Shown piece by piece: positions 52,901-63,356 of a stretch of DNA of 64,000 nt. The stretch lies in NCBI GenBank assembly GCA_003993805.1, contig RSEF01000002.1, positions 1,439,316 to 1,503,315 on the forward strand, written 5' to 3'. Numbering within the stretch: the stretch's first letter is position 1; the number at the start of each line of letters is the position of its first letter. The notes under the pieces were generated by a model. That model was not told the DNA's origin, searched no databases, and saw only the letters and a list, made by a program, of their open reading frames with translations. The DNA is from Himantopus leucocephalus. Lineage: Eukaryota; Chordata; Aves; Charadriiformes; Recurvirostridae. Made by a program: the position numbers and the translations under genes.

Positions 52901-53496
52901 AATAGCAGCTAGTAGCAAATTAAGCCCCTAATTAGGTCCTCACTAAGTATTACTTTCTAATTCACCTGTCACTGAAAGTTAGTGGGAAAATGGGATCTAG
53001 AAATGGGCTTTTAGAAATTGTGCTCCCCTGCCAAATTTATCTGGACTAACAGAGATGTTTTACCAGTAGATACCTAATTTTAAATACCAGAACTTGACAA
53101 CGTAGTCACAGTTATAAATCTCTGGGTCTGTTGCCAGTTCATGGTGAGAAAATCCTGGTTTCTTGACCTGTGTTTAAGTAAATATTCAGGTGATAGACTG
53201 TATTTTTAATGTTTTCACTGTAAATTTTGTGGTGAAAGTCCTCAGAAGGGATTTTCAGAACAGCTTCAGAAGCAGCAATACCTGATGTATTAACTGGGCT
53301 TGGAACTGTGTTTCAGATCTTCTGGGTTGGCCCAATCATTGGAGGAGCAAGCGCTGCCCTGATTTACGACTTCATCCTGGCTCCCAGAAGCAGCGACCTG
53401 ACTGACCGCATGAAGGTGTGGACCAGTGGCCAAGTAGAAGAGTATGATCTGGAAGGAGACGATATGAACTCCCGAGTTGAAATGAAGCCAAAATAA
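34576..53496 (+). CDS. AQP1: Aquaporin-1 water channel, complete four-exon gene
   Basis: The coding sequence joins 34576-34965, 51163-51327, 51719-51799 and 53317-53496, giving 271 residues (human AQP1 has 269). AQP1 is a tetrameric plasma-membrane channel that passes water down osmotic gradients, prominent in red cells, kidney and endothelium. The first NPA motif is at residues 78-80 and the second, NPAR, at 194-197. The aromatic/arginine filter is intact: F58, H182, C191 and R197. C191 matches the mercury-sensitive cysteine of human AQP1 (C189). A sequon at N42 (NKT) matches the human N-glycosylation site. The C-terminal tail is very close to mammalian AQP1 and ends EMKPK. Exon boundaries fall after residues 130, 185 and 212, which is the human exon plan shifted by two residues. 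All three introns are phase 0 with GT-AG ends. No frameshift or internal stop is seen. Family assignment is essentially certain; the orthologue call rests on overall similarity recalled from knowledge, not on a search. Confidence 0.98.
34994..35018. repeat. Poly(T) run, 25 bases
   Basis: An uninterrupted T run about 28 bases after the exon 1 donor site. Length may vary between individuals or through sequencing error. Confidence 0.9.
35068..35102. repeat. TGG/GAT-rich low-complexity stretch
   Basis: Irregular repeats of TGG and GAT triplets near the start of AQP1 intron 1. Confidence 0.7.
45919..46007 (-). mobile_element. Short diverged CR1 fragment on the minus strand
   Basis: The sequence TTTGGAAGGGACCTCAGGA followed by CTAGTCCAACTTCTTGC matches the reverse complement of the CR1 3' region. 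Its inner part, AACCAGGTTGCTCAGG, is included in the duplicated segment next to the N at 46075. Confidence 0.8.
45967..46179. repeat. Near-identical direct duplication across a single N (46075)
   Basis: A 104-base copy (45967-46070) repeats at 46076-46179 with four differences. Copy 1 is followed by ATGC and then N. It lies in AQP1 intron 1. Confidence 0.93.
47581..47855. repeat. Direct duplication across a single N (47720) with a divergent core
   Basis: Copies at 47581-47719 and 47721-47855 agree closely at both ends, but a block of about 20 bases in the middle differs: copy 2 holds two TTCCCACTGGTGCA-like units in place of the copy 1 sequence. It lies in AQP1 intron 1. Confidence 0.9.
49859..50151. 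repeat. Direct duplication across a single N (50005), more diverged
   Basis: Copies of about 146 bases (49859-50004 and 50006-50151) differ at roughly ten positions, more than the other N-joined duplicates. It lies about 1 kb above AQP1 exon 2. Confidence 0.9.
51163..51327 (+). CDS. AQP1: AQP1 coding exon 2 (residues 131-185)
   Basis: This 165-nt exon begins after a TGTGCAG acceptor and ends at a GTAAGT donor, both phase 0. It encodes loop C, helix 4, cytoplasmic loop D and helix 5, including the typical stretches GQGLGIEII and LVLCVLATTDRRR. H182, the filter histidine that marks water-selective aquaporins, lies in GHLLA near the exon end. Loop D has three consecutive arginines (161-163) followed by N164, where human AQP1 has a fourth arginine. 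The length equals that of the human exon. Confidence 0.98.
51328..51718 (+). other. AQP1: AQP1 intron 2 (391 bp)
   Basis: A short GT-AG intron. Overlapping open frames on both strands reflect its higher GC content; none resembles a known protein. Confidence 0.95.
51719..51799 (+). CDS. AQP1: AQP1 coding exon 3 (residues 186-212)
   Basis: This 81-nt exon sits between a CCTCCTAG acceptor and a GTAAGT donor, phase 0 on both sides. It encodes loop E with the second re-entrant half-helix: C191, the NPA motif at 194-196 and filter arginine R197. The extracellular stretch reads ANNFENHW. Human AQP1 has an N-F-S sequon here; in this sequence the third position is glutamate, so that sequon is missing. 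Confidence 0.98.
51800..53316 (+). other. AQP1: AQP1 intron 3 (1,517 bp)
   Basis: An AT-rich GT-AG intron with no repeat or gene that I recognise. Confidence 0.95.
53317..53496 (+). CDS. AQP1: AQP1 coding exon 4 (residues 213-271 and stop)
   Basis: The exon starts after a TGTTTCAG acceptor with codons for IFWVGP and ends at TAA (53494-53496). It encodes helix 6 and the cytoplasmic C-terminal tail. The tail stretches DFILAPRSSDLTDR and VWTSGQVEEYDL are near-identical to mammalian AQP1, as is the terminal RVEMKPK. Strong conservation of the tail separates AQP1 from AQP0, AQP2, AQP4 and AQP5. Confidence 0.98.
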   Translation: MFWVGPIIGGASAALIYDFILAPRSSDLTDRMKVWTSGQVEEYDLEGDDMNSRVEMKPK

Positions 53497-53705
53497 AGAA
53501 GGACAAGGGGGGAAAAAAAGCACATTGGTTTCCGAAGATTTTATCAGTGTTATAGACTCTTTGTAAACCAGCAGGCAGTACTTTGTTTTTTAATTCAATA
53601 TGGTTTTCCATTTTTACCCCCAATCTGAACAGCATTTTTATATCTGGGGTTATTCAATCACAAAGTCTTCAGGCCAAAAAGTCATTAGACACTTTTTGTG
53701 AGCTA

Positions 53706-53711
53706 AATAAA
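53706..53711 (+). terminator. AQP1: Proximal poly(A) signal AATAAA
   Basis: A canonical hexamer 210 bases after the stop codon. The sequence after it is not clearly GU-rich, so it may be a weak or alternative site. Confidence 0.45.
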
Positions 53712-54517
53712 TTGGGTTGAAATTTAACCCCTCCCTCACCACCACCAAATTTTCTGGTGTATTTAGCGTGGGTGGTTCTCCCAGCACATCATTCAGTAAT
53801 GATAAGTAGTTCAAATGACCAGTCTGTTTGCTGACAGAATAGCTACCGAAGACAGAGAACCATCTGTACCAATAATGGGGGCCTTATACAGGAAAAAGTG
53901 TTCATACAAATATGCAAGGCTGGTATCTAATGCCAACAGTGCATGTGAAAAACTATCCCAAATCATTGCCCAAAAGCATCTTTTGGAAGGAAAGGCCACT
54001 GAAAATTACTTGTTATGTAGAATTAACCATAATTTTCTAAATGATTGATAATCTCTGAGAAAGAGGGCCAGAAAAGTTAAGCAGGGCAAGAATCTCCAGA
54101 GTCCCAGGATCCATTTTGATTTTCGAGAGTTTCATTCTCCCTGAACCTGCATCCAGCTCATTGTGAGGGGAAAGCATATATGAAAAAAAAGTCCGTATGT
54201 TAATTCCTGGGAAGTAATAACAAGAAGTCAAATTGCAGAGTAGAAATAACAATGGCAACAAGAACAACATGGTGCCAATATGTAAACAGGATCTGATTGT
54301 TCCTGTGACTACTCTGCTTTTGTTCATCTTACGTAATTTAACTGTATGTTTTAAAGCAACCCAGGAAAAAAAAAGGCCCATTTCTTCCTGACCCTATTCT
54401 AATAGCCAGTGCTGTGACATTCAGGGACAACAAATAGATATACACACAGTATATTTTCTAGTGAGGGACAAATACATCCCTGTGTGTAAGTCCATTTGGG
54501 GGGTCGTTGCTTTGTTT

Positions 54518-54547
54518 TTATATATATATATAAATGTTTATATATAT
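54518..54547. repeat. TA-rich microsatellite
   Basis: A run of TA repeats interrupted by AATGT, inside the predicted AQP1 3' UTR. Likely variable in length. Confidence 0.85.
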
Positions 54548-54632
54548 GTTTTATACAGAAAGCCTAGTATACTGTTTTGTAAGAAAATAAGAGCATAAGA
54601 CAAGTGGAAAGAATTGCAGCAATGCTTAGCAA

Positions 54633-54638
54633 AATAAA
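54633..54638 (+). terminator. AQP1: Middle poly(A) signal AATAAA
   Basis: A canonical hexamer about 1.14 kb after the stop codon, followed by A-rich sequence without a clear GU element. Use is uncertain. Confidence 0.3.
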
Positions 54639-55148
54639 TGACACTGGAAACGTAAAGAAAATTAACACTCTAAACGATGTGGAAGACTATTTTCTGTTTT
54701 CGTTTTTGTGTGTGTGCTACTTATGATTTCCTGAGTAACCCAAAGCATTAGCTGGTCTTACCTACTAACTATAGAATATAGTTAAAGCAGATACATGCTG
54801 ATATAATTGTTCTGCACTAGACAGTTTTACATAAGAAATGAAGCCCAGAGGAACCTACATAAAAAGCTGCACACTTTGCCATTCAGACAAACACCCCAGA
54901 GGTAATATGTTGGATGTCTCCTGTTAGAGAGACAGTGTGGACGTGGGAATTGAGAGAGGGTTGACATGGGAATCCATATAGGTTGGGTCATTTCATCAAG
55001 TTGAGCAGATGTACAGTGAAAAAGAAAAAAAATTAAAATCGCCAGCAAACTAAAACAGAATATATTTTCTTTCTTGTCTACATTTGGTGTGCTGTCCCTT
55101 GTATTGTCTGTGTACGTACAGCATGATTGGATTTTGGGGTGGTTTAAA

Positions 55149-55154
55149 AATAAA
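55149..55154 (+). terminator. AQP1: Distal poly(A) signal AATAAA
   Basis: A canonical hexamer about 1.65 kb after the stop codon. It is preceded by a TG-rich stretch and followed by GTTGTG and a T-rich stretch at the expected distance for a downstream element. It is the best candidate for the main 3' end. Confidence 0.55.
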
Positions 55155-55175
55155 CAAAATCAGTTGTGCTAACAC

Positions 55176-58100
55176 ACGAAATGTTCATGATTCTTGATTT
55201 TTAATTTGCCTTGCACCACAATGCAATTTCATTTTCTGTACCATTCTTCAGGTGCCAGCCTGTAAGACTGAGACAATTTCTAATTTTCCACTCATGACTG
55301 CTCCTTTGATTTGATGCTAGCTTTTGGGGAAAAGCAGTTCCTCTCTTTGTATGGCACGCAAAGCAGGCCCTCACCTGGAAGTAAGCTCTATCTAAATTAT
55401 ACTTAGAAGTGAGGCAGGATAGCAGGACCATATGCCCAATTTCCAGATTTTTTTTTCAGCTTTGTTTGCTGGTATCCTGGTGCATACATTGACCCCAAAT
55501 TAACCTTTTTTTACCTTGCAGAATCTATGAGTCCCAATAGTTACACAAGTGACCCACAGTAAATTGTTTTGACAAACTTGAGGTAACTCAACACATATAG
55601 TGATGGAGAAACTGTGAGATTCATAATTTGTTCCTTAGTCTACGCCCTGCAAAGCGCAACATCATGGCCTATTTTCTATGCCTTAAAGTCCAAAACTTTG
55701 AAGACAAGCAATACCTTTCCATTTGGCGACAAGCAATACCTTTCCATTTGGTGTGTAATAGGACTATGTCATGTTCAGTGCTCTAGCTGTTGCTTATGAC
55801 CACCACAGTAATAAATAAAATAGCTGAAACATGTACAATAATGGTTTCACTAGTGGAGAAACAAAAAACAGGTCAAAGTAAATGAAGTGTGATTTGTCAG
55901 TGTATTTATTCACAGTGATAATGTTTGAACAATTTACCGTAAAGCTCTTGGAAATTAAGTGAAAACATATTTCAACAGAATTCCAGGCTTAAACTCCTCC
56001 CTTCTTCTTAAAGAACAGCTTAATGGTACACTTAAAGTTCTTTTCCAGTACTTAGATCCTGAAATGAGAATAGTAGTTTCTAAACAATGCAAGACCATAG
56101 CGGCTAACAGTTTCCCCACTCCTGGCACAAATGGTTTTGCTTTGTGCTAGGCAAGCACACTTAAAAGTTATCAGCATCTCATTGAAATATTTGGAAGATA
56201 CCCAGCAAAGGAATTAAAAGCATGAAGCGGCAAGTGTCGAAACCCACTAACAAATGTCAAGTGGACAAATGTATTTACATGCCATCACCCAGAAACTCAA
56301 CAAAATCTCCCTGATGTCAAGAGGAAGCCTGGAACACAGTTGCTTAAAACAGCTCCCATGATGTGTGTAGGAATAGTTCCTGACCTATGGACAATGAGAC
56401 CATGTCTGTGCCCTGGTGATTCCTGGGGACAAACCCCTGTATTTATCACACATTCTAACAGGAAAAGATGACAAAGGGTAGATGTTTTCATAGATTAGCT
56501 AGGGAGCATTTTCCATGGTCCCAGTAGCCACCCTGTTGGGAAGCCCACAGGACACCCACAGAGAGTGGCTACACAGGTGTCAGTAAATGAAAAAGCAGAG
56601 GGGAGTGCTCCCAAGCACAGGAACACGGTTGTCAGTGCCAGTATGGGCCATCCCAACTAGCGTTCTCCCAAACTTTTCCTGGGTGAAGTTAAACAGTGCA
56701 AATATGATCTGCTCTGTTTTGTCTGAGGGCCAGTTGTCATCCCAGGGACAGACAGCACCAGCAGTGCAGATGTATCCACTCTCTGGCTTAGACAGCTGAC
56801 AAAGTACCATCTGGTTTTCGCATGCACCAGTGCAAGGCAATTTAGAAGAAGCCTGAGCATGGTGCTTTGAATTTGTCCCTGGAGAAACCCCTGCCACTCC
56901 ATTGATTCTATAGACAATTTAAGGAGATATGGGTCCTAACTTTAGTCATCTATCTTTAGAAGTAAACGCAAGCTCTGCTTCCCCATTGTAACTGTGGCAA
57001 TTTAATTTTAGATTTCATGTTGCTCGATTCTACACAGACTTTTAACACATGCAGGGAAAGAAAGGCGATTGAAACATAACATAATGACAGCCAATAAGCC
57101 AGGAAGCTTCCATTGTCTTTCCATATCCACCAGCTGCAGCAGTCACAATTCCCAGCTTAATGTTTTCAAAAATTAAAATAACACAATAATACTAATAAAG
57201 AGTTTCTCATAGTATTTCAAAGTTTTCCCTCCTTTTACCCAGCTGAAGTTTGGACGTGCCAAGAGTCACACAATAAAATTATATTAAGAATACAGCTATT
57301 ATGGTTCAGTTGGAGCCTGGGCTCTAGTAAACATCTGTGTCAAGAGTGGTTCTGGGTTTCATATTTCTCAAACCTGATGTCCTTGAAAGGACCATATTTT
57401 TTGTATATAACTTGTCCCACATTACAGAAATTACTTAGCCCAGAATTCCTTCTGGGGACCAATGCATCATTTTACAGACTTTTCAAAGGTGAATTGTAAA
57501 ATCAAGCCTCTGTTTAAATAAGTTTATTGATAATTAGACATTAACCATTGGTGAGATCACATTGCTTTAGGTTCTTGAAATTCGTATAGAGCTATGAATG
57601 ATGTTCCTGAGAAGGCACAATTCCTGCTGACTTCAAGATTCCCTTGTATTGTTGGAGAAATCAAATATGTTCAGATCTACAAAGGGAGTTAACACACTAA
57701 GTTCTGATTTGGCAATAGTGACACTTCATTTAAACCCCCTCAGTGAAACTCTGTTCTTGCTGAAGCCACAGTCATTGTCTGTCACCTATTTTGGGAAAGC
57801 AGAATTTGACCCCAACTATTTATCACCAGATAAAAACCCGATTTACCACCAAATCAGTTTTGTTTTGTGTCTTTGCTTCTGAGTAAAACTTTCTAGGGAC
57901 CTGTACTCCTGACCGCTTCCATGTAACCATGGATGCCTGCCCATGACCATTCCTGTTCTCCTACACCCTGTCTAATCTGGCAGGGAGAGTTGGGCAGGTA
58001 ATAGCAACTGGCAGAACCAGTTAGCTATCTCAGCTGTCATGATCTTCAGATGGACATCAGCCCTATTGCCTGTAATACTGTGATAAATTACTGTATACCT

Positions 58101-60798
58101 CAGAATTTGGTAAAGAGCCTGAGCACAAAATAAACCCAGGAACGAAGAATGGATGGAGAGAAGTTACACACCGCATCAAACACAACAGTTTCGTAGGTTT
58201 TATTAGCATTCAAAAGGATTCATTCTCTTTTCACCGTGTTTGAACTATATACCCTACTGCCCTTGAGCCATGCCTGTTTGAACGAAAGGGCTTCAACTTT
58301 TTCAATCATTGTGTTATGAGATTTATAGATTTTGATAAAAAAGAACCCCAGAAACTCAATGCACTCGCCTTTTTGTGATCTCCTGAACTTCCTGATCTGT
58401 CATGCTCTGAAATTTGCCATGAATTGCCCTCATTGTGCCATTTCCTCTGTTTTGTTTCTATTCTTGCCTTAGGGCAGGGATTAAGCAGCTTGTGGAAAAT
58501 GATCGACATAGTGATACTGTTTGCCCATTTTTGTCACATTTCTAGAAATTTCATTCCCCTTTCTCTTCTTTTCCTTTACACTTCATTTTCAAGGTCCTGA
58601 GAGGGTCTACTAACAGTTAAAGGTCATCCCTCCATTTAATCTCTTCTCCCTTTAACTTGTGGTCAGTTCCCTTTTCTAGAGGGTGTGTCCTTACTCCTAG
58701 ACAAAAACCTGGAGGGACCCTCTATTAATTAATTTTTTTTTTTCTTTTGCCATTGAAAACAAACAAAACAATGTTCCCTGGAAGCATGGGAGCCAAACAG
58801 CAACTCTTGGCAAAAAGTGGCTGTTAAGTGCAATTGCTGGAAACAGTCATAGTTTTTTTCTTTTTTTTTTTTCCTGAAAAGTAAATGGAACACTTGCAGG
58901 TAGCAATCTATCCAAAAGACGGATATGACTGTAATATGACAAGCTGCAGCACACACTTGGTTTCCCTTGGGGATCTCCAACTTTTTCTTTTTTCACCATT
59001 TCACATTATTACTTAATGGAGAAGAACCTGGTATGAATTAAAGGGGAGAGGGGGAAATGATGGCCCTGCCCAATTTTATATCTTATCAGTGTTGCGTGGG
59101 AAGAGAGATCACTTGTACCGTGACTGTATTTTCTGTCTTGGACCCAAATCTCATTTACTCAAAATTGTTTTAGTGTTGTTCAAGGAGTAAAGAAGAGCTA
59201 AATTGCATTCCTATCTGGCTTTACAATGTTTTACGTTGTCATGGCAATGTAAGATGGTTTTTCTGTGATACTAAGGAGTGGACAGTAACACTTTCAGATC
59301 TGATCTCAATTCTGGCTGGTCATTATCCAGGCATGGCAGTGAATCTCAAACACTTATTTCAATCTGCTAGAGACAGCAAGATCCATGATGTGCCAATTTG
59401 ACGCACTACCTTTCTGTCCAAGCAGCACTAACCTGTCAGCTGCTGGGGGAGAACCCTGGAATGTCCTGCCAAAAGTGTGCATTACACATTTACACTCTGG
59501 GTTTTTTAGGTCTTATTCCTTGCTAATCAATTATAGTCCATTTCTGTTAATCTTCAAAGTGTACTTCCATGAGTCTTTCTTTCTATAGATTATTCAAGAA
59601 GGAGACATGAACTGTCAGACTGAGATTTATTTGCCACAGGTGGATATTTTGGCTCTAGGGTAAATTTAGTTTTCATTCTTGTCATTGCTGAGGCTGACAG
59701 ATTTACACCTTTTTGCCTTTGTCTATTGAATGCAGAGAAGGTGCTTTATGAATCTAGGTTCACATTTCCATTTACATGGCTTGTAGATAAAAGACTGGAA
59801 GGAATGTGAAAGTTGTACTTCACTAATGAAAAAAAATTAAGAAAACACTTGCTTTTGTGATTGTAAAGAAAACTCTTGCCATATGTTGCTGGAGGTGTTA
59901 GCTAAAGATGACCACAGTGCATTGTCCTTGGAAGAAAAGCTTTTTATCCAAGCTGTTCCTTAAACCCCAAAACACACTACTCCACTCAGAGCCCTGAATT
60001 ACGTCCTTCTCTTCTCCTCCACCAGCCTGATAGGATACACCAGAACTTGAACTGAAACCACCTCCATGACAAGCAGCTTTCTAGACCCAGAGAGCCCCTG
60101 ACATGCTGCCCACCAACAGTGCAGTGTTGCCCAACTCAGGACTGCCCCAGGTGCTCCAGTACTCCCAGAGGTCTACACCTCTTCTTTTAGACTACATCTA
60201 CTCTGACAAACTAAGACCAGTGTATGCTTTCTAGCATTGTCCTGCTACTGCCTGGGCTCTTAATTGCTAGCAGGCACAACTTGGCTCTGTTCCGTACAGT
60301 GCAGGTCAGAAGGTAGGATGTGCCTAGGTTGTTCCAAACACGTAGTTTGGACAAAGCCACCTTGGCCTGGGAGGAGGAGACTTTAGCTGTATTGTTGCAA
60401 ATCATATCATAGTATTTGCTCTTGGGCCTAGCAGACAGGCACTGGACAATTTTACTGACTAATACAAACATCCTGAAATAACGGAATATGTCCTAGTGGC
60501 ATTTTGAGGATGGAATTACGGTCAGTTGTCACCAGCCTCTGTCCAGTAGGTACATGGAAATGAGCTTTTAGAAAACTAAAAACAAACAAGGTGCATGACA
60601 CCTTTGATAAGAGTCTTGGTCCTCTTGATATGGAGTGACTGCCATCTGGGAATGCCTATTTGCAGAGAACTTAGAGAAATTACTGATTTCTGACTCCTGG
60701 TTGAGCTTTGGCAGGAGTGAAGCTATGGATCTGTTCAGAACTTGAACTTTAGGCTTTGAGGGACCTTAAAGACAACCTAGGCTCTGTGTAGATATTTA
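55176..60798. other. Intergenic sequence downstream of AQP1
   Basis: Contains the 25-base tandem duplication at 55.7 kb, an additional AATAAATAAA cluster near 55.81 kb and T-rich stretches near 58.73-58.87 kb. No exon of GHRHR or any other gene is recognised. Confidence 0.6.
55703..55751. repeat. Tandem duplication of a 25-base unit
   Basis: The unit beginning GACAAGCAATACC occurs at 55703-55727 and again at 55728-55751, identical over 24 bases. No N lies between the copies, so this looks like a real small duplication. Confidence 0.95.
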
Positions 60799-60948
60799 AT
60801 CCCTGGAGGTATTTAAAAGATGGGTAGACGTGGTGCTTAGGGACATGGTTTAGGGGTGGACGTGGCAGTACTAGGTTATCGGTTGGACTCAATGATTTTA
60901 AAGGTCTTTTCCAACCTAAATGATTCTGTGATTTGATTCCATGATTCT
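60799..60948 (+). mobile_element. CR1 LINE fragment, 5'-truncated
   Basis: ATCCCTGGAGGTATTTAAAA, a TAGGGACATGGTTTAGGGG stretch, GGTTGGACTCAATGATTTTA and TTTTCCAACCTAAATGATTC are typical of one avian CR1 subfamily, the same type as the 16.4 kb copy. Confidence 0.93.
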
Positions 60949-61844
60949 GAGTGATTTAGGCACTTCAGATTTACTTGTTCGAGTTCTGTTTATGTCCTCT
61001 TTCAAGTACTTTGGCTTGTCACATGAGGACTTTCCACATGACTTTTCAAGCACTTTGCTCTTCTGTTGCATCTGACCTTTTGTCAAAACATTCAGAGTGG
61101 TTAATTATTGTGCTAGGGTTTTCACTGTATGAACAATAACCTCTTTCTTTCCTTAAAGGATTGTTTGTCCAATTAGTCAGTTTTGTCCAATATTGTTAAG
61201 AAGCCTTGACTTTGGCTTCTTTGTAAATAATAGCTGTTTCCTGAGCCCATTCAAACATTGAAATCATTGTTAAATTTTAATAATGGCCTCAGAAAAACTG
61301 TAGGGTTTCACCAGCACACATTTATTCCAAATATAAATAAGCGTAAATGGTTTAAATGGTTCCCTATCCTATAAGCTTAGCTTGGTACGTTCACTTGAAT
61401 GTTTTGCATGCATAAAGAAAGTGGAATAGAAATGGAAGAGCTGCAAGGTCTGCAGAATTAATTAATTGGCAATGTATGGGAATTAGTGATAGCTGAGGTA
61501 CGGAAAACAGTGGGATCACACGCTCTGTTGTGGTAGGCGCGCTGTGCCAAGCGAGATTCTCAGACTAGTGTATGACTTTCATGTGACTCAGTGAAAAGTG
61601 TGTATGTGTAGGTGTATAAACTTTTGTGCATGTGGTCTTACATATGGAAAAGCATGTATGTGGGCCAGAGTTATATAAAATTACTAATGAGTCTGTGTGG
61701 AACACACTTTTCTAACTCCTGTTATCCCAGCAAAGTTGTAACACAGTCCTTGGGTGAGTTTTAATGCCTACCTGGCATCAAATCTTGATGAAGAGTCAGA
61801 TTGCCATTGATATTATATTTATAAGCATGATTTGGACAGGTCTG

Positions 61845-61980
61845 TTTTATTGTTTTGTTTTGGTTTTGGGTTTGGTTTTTTAATTCTTGTGCTTTTATTC
61901 TTTTTTCTTTCTATTTTTATTCTTGTGCTTTTTATTATTTATTTATAAATAATAAAAAATTATTTATTTTCTTTTCATAG
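61845..61980. repeat. T-rich low-complexity region with an AT hairpin
   Basis: A T-rich stretch holding a direct repeat of ATTCTTGTGCTTTT (61883-61896 and 61919-61932). A perfect 10-base inverted repeat with a 4-base loop follows at 61932-61955. Confidence 0.8.
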
Positions 61981-62325
61981 TGTGTTCTGCAAATGTTTTG
62001 AGGCAGATTATTATTTTGAATAATATTGAGATGCAGTGTAGTTCTGTTATTCCAGAGATGTGTTTTGACTCACAAACCAAGCCGTCTATAGGTTGTTGGC
62101 AAGGTAGGAGTCCACATCTCAGGTAATTTTTTAAGTGTCCATTAAAGTCACTGCAGATCTACTGAATTCAGTTAGTGAAACTTGAAGACCTATCCAGATG
62201 ACAAAAATAGGGTTAGCTGAATAACTGGAAACTGCCCTGACAGTATTGATGAGGCCTTGATTGACTTAATAGAGACCTGTATCTCTTTTATATGCCTATA
62301 TATACATACGCAAACAGAACACCAA

Positions 62326-62425
62326 NNNNNNNNNNNNNNNNNNNNNNNNNNNNNNNNNNNNNNNNNNNNNNNNNNNNNNNNNNNNNNNNNNNNNNNNNNN
62401 NNNNNNNNNNNNNNNNNNNNNNNNN
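62326..62425. other. Assembly gap of 100 N
   Basis: Exactly 100 undetermined bases in the downstream intergenic region. Neither flank shows a recognisable repeat end. Confidence 0.98.
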
Positions 62426-63091
62426 CCCCATTATTTACTTGAAAGTTGCATGTGCAGATACAGAATGGTTTCACACTGCGTGGCGAGGAACCTTCTCTCT
62501 AAACGAGCCTTATTGGGATACTGGTTCCCTTCAGAAATAGGAAACAAAAACTTGAAACTTCTCAGGTTTGGCAGGGAATTGAATGTAGGTTTGCTCTTAA
62601 AAATGTGAGCAATTCAATTGGTGACAGCACAGTTTTAAAAGGAGACACGTTATGTTCTGCTCAGGTTTGTGAAATGGCTGCAGCTATGCAGAAAGGTCTA
62701 CAGAACATGCATGCCTGTAGGTCTCGCCTGCTATATGTTAAGTGGCTCTCAGGGAAGTAGTACTTTACATCTGTCCATCTTCATGGAAGGAAATTCACCG
62801 TGAAAAGTGATAGAACCCATGCTTTGTGTTTCTTCTACTAATTACCAGAATTCAGAAAAACAAACAAGTCAAGTTTGGTTTCCTGTTTTTCCTCATCTGC
62901 ACAACATAAGGGGCTGCCTGTGGTGGGAGAGCCCTCATTCATCGACCATAATATTAAACATTTTGCTGAAGAGCCTAAAGTAAGATGGCAGTTATCTAGG
63001 GCTTTCCTTCTAGTCCAATGAGAGAGGCATCTGTCCTGAGGACAACTCAGCTCCTAGGCAATCTGAACAGCCCTCTGTCAGTGCTATGCAA

Positions 63092-63356
63092 TGAAGAGAC
63101 AACAGGCAGTGGGTACAAACTGAAATACAGAAAATTCCATTTAAACACGAGAAACCACTCTTTACTGTGAGGGCAGCCCAATACTGGAAGAAGCTGCCCA
63201 GAGAAGTTGTGGAGTACCATCTTTGTTGATATTCAAAACCAGACTGGACGCAGCCCTGAGCAACCTGCTCTACTTGACCCTGTGTTGAGCAGGGATGTTG
63301 CATTAGATGATCCGCGGAGGCTCCTGCCAGACTCAGCCATTCTGTGATTCTGTGAT
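63092..63356 (+). mobile_element. CR1 LINE fragment, 5'-truncated
   Basis: Shows ACAAACTGAAATACAG, TTTACTGTGAGGGCAGCC, TGCCCAGAGAAGTTGTGGAG and a tail of ATTCTGTGATTCTGTGA. Start is approximate. Confidence 0.93.

Larger units (their letters stand above)
53497..55175 (+). other. AQP1: AQP1 3' untranslated region (predicted extent)
   Basis: The region from the TAA stop to just past the last of three AATAAA signals. A long 3' UTR of this size is usual for vertebrate AQP1. It includes a TA-rich microsatellite at 54518-54547. The far end is inferred; cleavage after the first signal would give a UTR of only about 0.23 kb. Confidence 0.6.
60949..63091. other. Intergenic sequence with a gap
   Basis: Contains the T-rich region at 61.85-61.98 kb and the 100-N gap. 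No gene is seen. Confidence 0.6.

Noticed and set aside
56580..56917. Overlapping minus-strand frames downstream of AQP1
   Set aside because: No resemblance to GHRHR or to another receptor exon, and no splice structure.
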